From the NCBI RefSeq assembly GCF_001078055.1, contig NZ_CP010777.1:1758408-1822407 (forward strand): 64,000 nucleotides of DNA. The letters run 5' to 3'. The stretch comes from Rufibacter radiotolerans (GTDB lineage: Bacteria > Bacteroidota > Bacteroidia > Cytophagales > Hymenobacteraceae). The position numbers were made by a program, and so were the translations under genes. The notes beneath the pieces are model-generated. The model was not told the DNA's origin and ran no database searches. It saw only the letters and a list, made by a program, of their open reading frames with translations. Below, in pieces: positions 59,573 through 64,000 of the stretch (position 1 is its first letter; each line of letters starts with the position of its first letter).

Positions 59573-60415
59573 TTATTTAAGGTGATAAGTGAGGAGGGGC
59601 CGGATGCAATGGTTAACCAGGGTCTCTGCTATGCTGCCGTAGAAAAGGTGGTTAACCCCTTTTCGGGCGTGGGTGCCAATCACCACTAGGTTCTTCTCAG
59701 ATTCCTGGTTGAAGTTCCTGACCCCGGTGGGCACCTTGAAATCGCGGTGGAAGTGCAGTTCATAGTTTTCCAGTTGCAGGTTGTTCGCAAAGCGCATCAT
59801 GTTTTCCCTCAAAGCCAGCTCTTGATGGGCATCTTCCTTCTGCAGGATCTGCAAAAGGTGAATTTTAGCTCCAAATATTCTTTGCAACACTTTAATAAGC
59901 GAAATAGACCGCTGGGGTTGTTTCTCATAGGCAAAGTCGGCCACCCACAAGATGTTATGGATAGGGGTGATGCCTACGTTCTGGTGGATGGTGATTACCG
60001 GCACATCTGTATACCTGACCACGTGCTGCGCCTCTGACCCTGATATTTTCTCGTACCAGCCGTCTGCCCCTTCGGTGCCCATGATCACCAGGTCTACCTG
60101 TTGCAAGTTGGCGTAATTGGCCAGCGAGGTAGTCAGGCCGCCGTGCAGCACATGTTGCGTGAACTTGAAATCTACCTGCTGCCTGAGCTGGGCAAATTGC
60201 TCCTCGGCGGTTTGTTCCATGGCCCGCATTTCTGCCCGGTCCAGGGTTTCAGAAGACTCGCTGCTACCCGCCCAGTCTGTCGCGTTTACCTGAATGACGT
60301 GTACCAGGTGCGTTTCAATGGGCATCTGGTCCATCAGAAGACCCAGAAATTCCAGGGCTTTAAAAGAAACCGGCATAAAGTCTACCGGCACCATCACCTT
60401 TAATTGTTTTTCCAT
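59573..60415 (-). CDS. tandem universal stress protein
   Basis: A 280-residue cytoplasmic protein with two UspA domains (about 5-145 and 150-280). The first has KVMVPVDFMPVSFKALEF and LVIMGTEGADGWYEK. The second has HNILWVADFAYEKQPQRSIS and NLVVIGTHARKGVNHLFYGS, the ATP-loop pattern G-x2-G-x9-G. Such proteins mark stress or growth arrest. It lies between the methyltransferase and the porin in one predicted transcript under site G. Confidence 0.92.
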   Translation of the reverse strand: MEKQLKVMVPVDFMPVSFKALEFLGLLMDQMPIETHLVHVIQVNATDWAGSSESSETLDRAEMRAMEQTAEEQFAQLRQQVDFKFTQHVLHGGLTTSLANYANLQQVDLVIMGTEGADGWYEKISGSEAQHVVRYTDVPVITIHQNVGITPIHNILWVADFAYEKQPQRSISLIKVLQRIFGAKIHLLQILQKEDAHQELALRENMMRFANNLQLENYELHFHRDFKVPTGVRNFNQESEKNLVVIGTHARKGVNHLFYGSIAETLVNHCIRPLLTYHLK

Positions 60416-60463
60416 TTTACATTGGTCTTTGCGGCCCCTAAAAAGGCCATTTTTTTAAATGAA

Positions 60464-61060
60464 TTATTTTTTAGTAGCTACCAGCCGGCTCACAAAACCG
60501 GGTCCCTGGTGGAAGGCCCCTTCTGACAGGTATATTTCCTCTTCTTCCAGTAACTGGATATCCAACCCATTAAAATCGGTTGAAAGCCGGTCCGCGGAAT
60601 AGAGCATAGCAGGGTCTCTGGGGCCACCGGAGGCATACTCCAACTGCCTGGGGTGGAAAGCCTCCAGTAGAAGCGTGCCGCCTGGTTTAAGCCACGCCAC
60701 TGTCTTTTGGTGAAAGGCCTCGAGCAGCGTAGGGGGAAAATGCGCGTAAATTAAGGCAACGGCATCAAAGCTCTCAGGCGCAGCCTCAAATTCTTTGACC
60801 TCTTTCACCTGGTAGTCAATGGTTACTTTTTCCTGGGTAGCTAACTGAAGGGCCTTGGCCTTTCCTGCCGCGCTATAATCAAAGGCGGTTACTTTCCAGC
60901 CCAGGTGCGCGGCGTAAACGGCATTACGGCCTTCGCCTTCTGCTGCCAGAAGGAGGGCCCCAGGCTTAAGCGAAGCCAGTTGCGCCCTGAAAAATTCATT
61001 AGGTTTTGCCCCATAAACCATATCTGGTTGCTTGTAGCGGTTGTTCCAGAATTCCTGCAT
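60464..61060 (-). CDS. class I SAM-dependent methyltransferase (TehB-like)
   Basis: Cytoplasmic methyltransferase of 198 residues resembling TehB and thiol or heteroatom methyltransferases. It has the start FWNNRYKQPDMVYGAKPNEF, the SAM loop ALLLAAEGEGRNAVYAAHLG (about 35-54), VTAFDYSAAGKAKAL, FDAVALIYAHFPPTLLEAFH and LKPGGTLLLEAFHPRQLE. The substrate is unknown. Placement in the sulfur island raises the possibility of methylating sulfide or an organic thiol, but this is inference. Site G lies upstream and the operon continues with USP and porin. Confidence 0.88.
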   Translation of the reverse strand: MQEFWNNRYKQPDMVYGAKPNEFFRAQLASLKPGALLLAAEGEGRNAVYAAHLGWKVTAFDYSAAGKAKALQLATQEKVTIDYQVKEVKEFEAAPESFDAVALIYAHFPPTLLEAFHQKTVAWLKPGGTLLLEAFHPRQLEYASGGPRDPAMLYSADRLSTDFNGLDIQLLEEEEIYLSEGAFHQGPGFVSRLVATKK

Positions 61061-61163
61061 GGTCTTAAAATTTAAGTCTTAAGAAGTAGGCCTTTCGCCT
61101 TCCTGATTGCTTTTAAGGTTGAGGTAAAACCAAAAAACGGGGAGGGGCAGAGGTAACTTTATG

Positions 61164-61207
61164 CAAAGGTGGCAGTTTGGCGGGCCAGGTTCAGTGACAT
61201 TGGTTAC
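61164..61207 (-). promoter_or_regulatory. Crp/Fnr-type activator site plus -7 element (site G)
   Basis: GTGACATTGGTTAC at 61194-61207 (one mismatch in the right arm). The minus-strand -7 is CACCTTTG at 61164-61171, offset 36.5 nt. The leader to ATG 61060 is about 103 nt. Confidence 0.75.
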
Positions 61208-61364
61208 ACAAGGGGATTGTGTAAAAAAAGGGAGCACCTCAAGGGTAAGGGCCGCAGGATAGAGCAGGTAAAGGGGGAGATATGTTAGAGTAAATTATAC
61301 GGATAGCGCAAGCGCTCCAGAGGTAGCCTTGGTGATTCTGAGTGAAATATCATAAAGAGTGATT

Positions 61365-61405
61365 CCTGTTTTAGGCCCGTTTCCCGGAAAACAGGCTCAA
61401 AACAG
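61365..61405. repeat. dispersed palindrome (copy near 61.4 kb)
   Basis: CCTGTTTTAGGCCCGTTTCC then CGGAAAACAGGCTCAAAACAG. Slightly mismatched arms. Confidence 0.8.
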
Positions 61406-61465
61406 AGACCAAGTATTTGTTCTCTTTAGTGATGATAAAAGATTACCTATCAACAGGTAAACCCT

Positions 61466-61828
61466 TTAAACGTCCTCAGGGGTAAAGTTGATTTCTTCAT
61501 CTGGGGCAAAAACCACATAGGCGCGTTTCCAGGGTTGATCGCCCAGCATCTTCCATTTATGCCCGCGGCCAGTGGTGTCCATGGCAATAAGAACGTCACC
61601 AGGCAAGAGGGTAAATTGTTCGCCCAGGCTGGTGGTGAATTCCAGGGAGCCGGTTAAGGTAAGGACATATTGCGTCCTGGGAGCCGGGTGCCAGTCATAG
61701 ACGCCGTGCGGAGGCGTTTCTTTGAAATGGAGGGAAATGGCCTTAGTCAACTGAAGGTTGGTAATGGTTCCGATTTCAAACCGGGAATGTCCTTCCTCAT
61801 CGGAGTAAAGCTTAAAGGCCCTGATCAT
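61466..61828 (-). CDS. small cupin-domain protein
   Basis: A 120-residue single cupin. It has PHGVYDWHPAPRTQYVLTLT, with the histidines of the first metal motif, SLEFTTSLGEQFTLLPGDVL and DTTGRGHKWKMLGDQPWKRA. No fused domain and no signal peptide. The substrate is unknown. Separate from the sulfur operon and without a GTGA-N6-TCAC site. Confidence 0.88.
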   Translation of the reverse strand: MIRAFKLYSDEEGHSRFEIGTITNLQLTKAISLHFKETPPHGVYDWHPAPRTQYVLTLTGSLEFTTSLGEQFTLLPGDVLIAMDTTGRGHKWKMLGDQPWKRAYVVFAPDEEINFTPEDV

Positions 61829-61950
61829 CTGGCTGGTGGTTGGTTACCCCCATATACTTTCAACCCAAAAGAGGGTTGCCTAAAAGCAGATTATCCCTTC
61901 GGAGATTTTTGAAAGGCTCATCCCACTCAAAATGCCATCTCAGCATGGTT

Positions 61951-61993
61951 TTCTGTTTTAGGCCTGTTTTTTCAAAAATGGCCTTAAAACAGA
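61951..61993. repeat. dispersed palindrome (copy near 62.0 kb)
   Basis: TTCTGTTTTAGGCCTGTTTT then TTCAAAAATGGCCTTAAAAC and AGAA. Arms nearly perfect. Confidence 0.85.
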
Positions 61994-62022
61994 AATAGCG
62001 TTTTTAATTAATTTGGTTGGGG

Positions 62023-62637
62023 TTAGGCGGACTTTTGCAGAACCCAAGTAGTCATACACCGGAGGTTCTGCACGTTGGTGGTTTTAATGGGCTCTACTAA
62101 TCTACCGCGCAAGTTCTGGGTATACTCCAGCAGTCTCTTTTCATCTACCAGAAAGCGTTCTGACCCGTCCGGTAAAAGGTACCGGCCATTGCCGAGGTCG
62201 GTCACGAGGGATTCTATGCCAATGGAGGAAGCAAGCCGGGCAAAGAGAAACCCGCCAGGCTTTAACTTCTGCCACATGCCCATCAGCATGAGATCAAAAT
62301 GCGCGGGGTTGCGAGCGAAATGCAGAACGGCGCTACTGATGATCAGGTCAAAGGAAGCGTTTGCAAAAGGCAGGGCCTCGGCCAAGGCTACCTGAAAGTT
62401 AGCTTCCGGAAGGGAAGGCGCTAACCGGGAGGCCAGGTTTTTGGTTTGGGCCACAGCTTCAGGACTAAGGTCTACGGCAAACACTTCAAACCCCTGCTGC
62501 AGGAAATACCACAGGTTTCGGCCGGAGCCGCAGCCTACATCCAATACCCGGTGGCAATCCTGGAAACGGTTCTTCAGCAGCTGGTCAAACAAGTAGATGT
62601 CAATATCACCGAAGGCTTCTTGCAAGGGAGTGGACAT
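62023..62637 (-). CDS. class I SAM-dependent methyltransferase
   Basis: A 204-residue methyltransferase from ATG 62637 (MSTPLQEAFGDIDIYLF). The SAM motif is VLDVGCGSGRNLWYFLQQGF, followed by EVFAVDLSPEAVAQ, FDLIISSAVLHFARNPAHF and LKPGGFLFARLASSIGIESL. The C-terminal part has a short extension. The substrate cannot be read. The frame's nominal start at 62658 is a TTG, which I do not use. The gene is isolated from the sulfur cluster by a palindrome. Confidence 0.9.
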   Translation of the reverse strand: MSTPLQEAFGDIDIYLFDQLLKNRFQDCHRVLDVGCGSGRNLWYFLQQGFEVFAVDLSPEAVAQTKNLASRLAPSLPEANFQVALAEALPFANASFDLIISSAVLHFARNPAHFDLMLMGMWQKLKPGGFLFARLASSIGIESLVTDLGNGRYLLPDGSERFLVDEKRLLEYTQNLRGRLVEPIKTTNVQNLRCMTTWVLQKSA

Positions 62638-62707
62638 TGGAAATGCCTGATTAACCAAGATAAGAAATGATAGATGTTGGAGGAAGGGTTACTTGAACTA
62701 TGTGACC

Positions 62708-63577
62708 TTAATTGGTTGGCCCGTTGTCCACTTTAGATTCCAGTACTGCCTGTAGCTGCTTTGGCAGCACAGACAACAGGTCATAGCCGGTGTTGGCTTC
62801 AATCAGATCAATGTTGGTTCTATACGTGCCCCAGTCTGACCGCACCGTGTTGTTGTTGGGGGTATTGATAGCGATGACGCGGGTGGCAGTGGTGATGCGT
62901 TCCAGGTCTTTGTCGCCGTCTGGCAGTACCACCAGAACCTTCCAGATTTGGGCGGGCACCGTTACGCGGCCATTGGCGATGGTGGTGGCTGGACCGTTAC
63001 TGCCGGTGCCACCGGTGCCATAGCTGCCCATAATCACATAGACTTCCTGGCCTGCGTTAACCAATTGCCGAGTGTACTCCTCTAGGTTAGACCAAAGCTC
63101 GCGGTTATGGGTGGGAGCCTGCGGCAGAATATTGGTCATGAGAAAGGTAGCCGAGTTGGCCTCTATGGTATTGGTGCGGTCCCCCGAGGGGATGTTGTGG
63201 CCCCGGTCAAAGCCAGTGCCGGTGTAGACCGAAGTAGTCACTTTGTACCAATCTGAAGGCAAGGCTGCATCTGCCCTGAAATCATCTTGCCGCGGGGCGT
63301 CCCCTAACCAGTCTTTGCTCACGTGCCAACTTACCCAATTGGCATTACCGCGGTCGCGGCTATAGGAAAGGGCGTATTCTTTCTTCACCATCAGGTAATT
63401 GTTGGACCCAGAGACCGAAGCCACGGCCTGACTGGGGTTTCCTAGCACCAAATGTTGGCTTACCGGCAATTGGGAGGTGGCGGGCGTTACCTGGATTTCC
63501 TTACAGCTAAAGATAAAAAGCGCGAGGCTTACCAGGGAGGCGTATTTTTTGAGGGAGGAAAGACTTCTTTTCGTCAT
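62708..63577 (-). CDS. DNA/RNA non-specific endonuclease lipoprotein
   Basis: Secreted or envelope-bound NUC1-type nuclease of 289 residues. The signal ends in a lipobox (LALFIFSC, C25). The catalytic core has GFDRGHNIPSGDRT, with DRGH at 124-127 where H127 is the general base, SATFLMTNILPQAPTHNREL, and the metal-binding asparagine region in NRELWSNLEEYTRQL. Such nucleases digest extracellular DNA or supply nucleotides. ATG 63577. Confidence 0.95.
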   Translation of the reverse strand: MTKRSLSSLKKYASLVSLALFIFSCKEIQVTPATSQLPVSQHLVLGNPSQAVASVSGSNNYLMVKKEYALSYSRDRGNANWVSWHVSKDWLGDAPRQDDFRADAALPSDWYKVTTSVYTGTGFDRGHNIPSGDRTNTIEANSATFLMTNILPQAPTHNRELWSNLEEYTRQLVNAGQEVYVIMGSYGTGGTGSNGPATTIANGRVTVPAQIWKVLVVLPDGDKDLERITTATRVIAINTPNNNTVRSDWGTYRTNIDLIEANTGYDLLSVLPKQLQAVLESKVDNGPTN

Positions 63578-63934
63578 ACTATTCTGGGTTGGGGCCTTTG
63601 GGCAGGCAAAGTAAGGAAAGCGGTTTGGTATTCAAGGAAGCAGAGGGTAAAAGAATCAAAGCAAAGGCACCTGGGCCTTCCTGTTTTACGCCCGTTTTTC
63701 AGTAAACAGGTTAAAAACAAAAGTAATCGGCTTTAATTAATACCAAATTCCTGCGCCTGACGTTGTTTCTTCTGATTAGCCTTACCCATTAGATAGACGG
63801 GGCAGGGTCTGTTAACCAGGATGCGGGTGGTAACGAAGAAATTTTGCGGAATATTATCTAATTTCCTTTATAACCAAAGATAACCTTTTCCCTATATTCT
63901 TAGTAAGTTGCCAATAATACTCAACCCAAAGGGC
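63578..63934. other. 357-bp spacer between divergent genes
   Basis: Holds the control region of the nuclease (-) and the gene at the window end (+), with one palindrome copy (63680-63719). No TAnnTTTG element was found with confidence. Confidence 0.5.
63680..63719. repeat. dispersed palindrome (copy near 63.7 kb)
   Basis: CCTGTTTTACGCCCGTTTTT then CAGTAAACAGGTTAAAAACA. Mismatched arms, probably a decaying copy. Confidence 0.7.
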
Positions 63935-64000
63935 ATGGATAAAACCAGGTGTACGCGCAGCAGTAAGGTTCTTTTGCTTTCATTGGCATTAGTCTTTACC
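63935..64000 (+). CDS. start of an exported protein, cut by window end
   Basis: Only 22 codons are visible from ATG 63935: MDKTRCTRSSKVLLLSLALV then FT. A basic N-terminus followed by a hydrophobic run suggests a signal peptide. The family cannot be told from this fragment. Confidence 0.4.
   Translation, partial: MDKTRCTRSSKVLLLSLALVFT

Larger units (their letters stand above)
61061..61465. other. 405-bp gap with site G and a palindrome
   Basis: Holds the site G promoter (61164-61207), about 150 bp with nothing recognised, and the palindrome copy 61365-61405 before the cupin gene's end. Confidence 0.7.

Overview
The window is one contiguous piece of a Bacteroidota chromosome, most likely from the Cytophagales family Hymenobacteraceae (a Rufibacter- or Pontibacter-like organism). 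The genus is an inference. The support is a lipoprotein-type TamL, DUF4369-TlpA lipoproteins, a DUF1015 protein, fused E1 dehydrogenase subunits, and promoters with the Bacteroidota -7 motif TAnnTTTG. A textbook TTTG-N19-TAnnTTTG promoter precedes the tRNA-Thr gene. Genes are dense, base composition is moderate, and I see no prophage, CRISPR array or intact insertion sequence.

Positions 1-40000 are mostly housekeeping: an aminotransferase IV fragment, dprA, a MerR regulator, alaS, gatB, a TlpA lipoprotein, an acyl-CoA thioesterase, pcm, an exopolysaccharide sugar transferase, ribE, a PAP2 phosphatase, hemF, a fused E1 2-oxoacid dehydrogenase, tamL, a TrmH-type methyltransferase, a sigma/anti-sigma/outer-membrane-protein operon, tryptophan 2,3-dioxygenase, serine dehydratase beta, a TolC/HlyD pair, gpsA, maf, DUF1015, pdxH, YqgE, a DUF349 protein, tRNA-Thr and a GH43-like enzyme.

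From about 40090 to 63577 every gene lies on the minus strand, and 40669-61060 forms a sulfur-oxidation and persulfide-detoxification island. It encodes a TsdA-type thiosulfate dehydrogenase, a 5'-nucleotidase/SoxB-like lipoprotein, a fatty-acid-hydroxylase-type membrane enzyme, DsrE and rhodanese proteins, a DoxX-DsrE fusion, a split YeeE/YedE thiosulfate importer, two CstB-like persulfide dioxygenase-rhodanese proteins, a TauE/SafE exporter, a DUF2892-type protein, a peroxiredoxin, a methyltransferase-USP-porin operon and a Crp/Fnr regulator. Seven promoters here carry the palindrome GTGA-N6-TCAC. Its centre lies a fixed distance upstream of a TAnnTTTG-like -7 element: 36.5 nt to the far edge of that element in six cases and 35.5 in one. 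This predicts a class-II activated regulon run by the resident Crp/Fnr protein, whose only cysteines form a CX5C pair. As a working model, persulfide is oxidised by the CstB-like enzymes to sulfite and thiosulfate, TauE exports sulfite, YeeE moves thiosulfate, and TsdA oxidises thiosulfate to tetrathionate.

A second theme is repeats. About twenty copies of a roughly 36-48 bp palindrome (GTTTT-GGCCTG-TTTT, loop, then the mirror arm) sit in intergenic gaps, with arms that covary between copies; one lies inside a coding sequence. There are also a duplicated 90-bp hairpin element, a 160-bp MITE-like element with 36-nt inverted ends, and many short-period direct repeats between genes.
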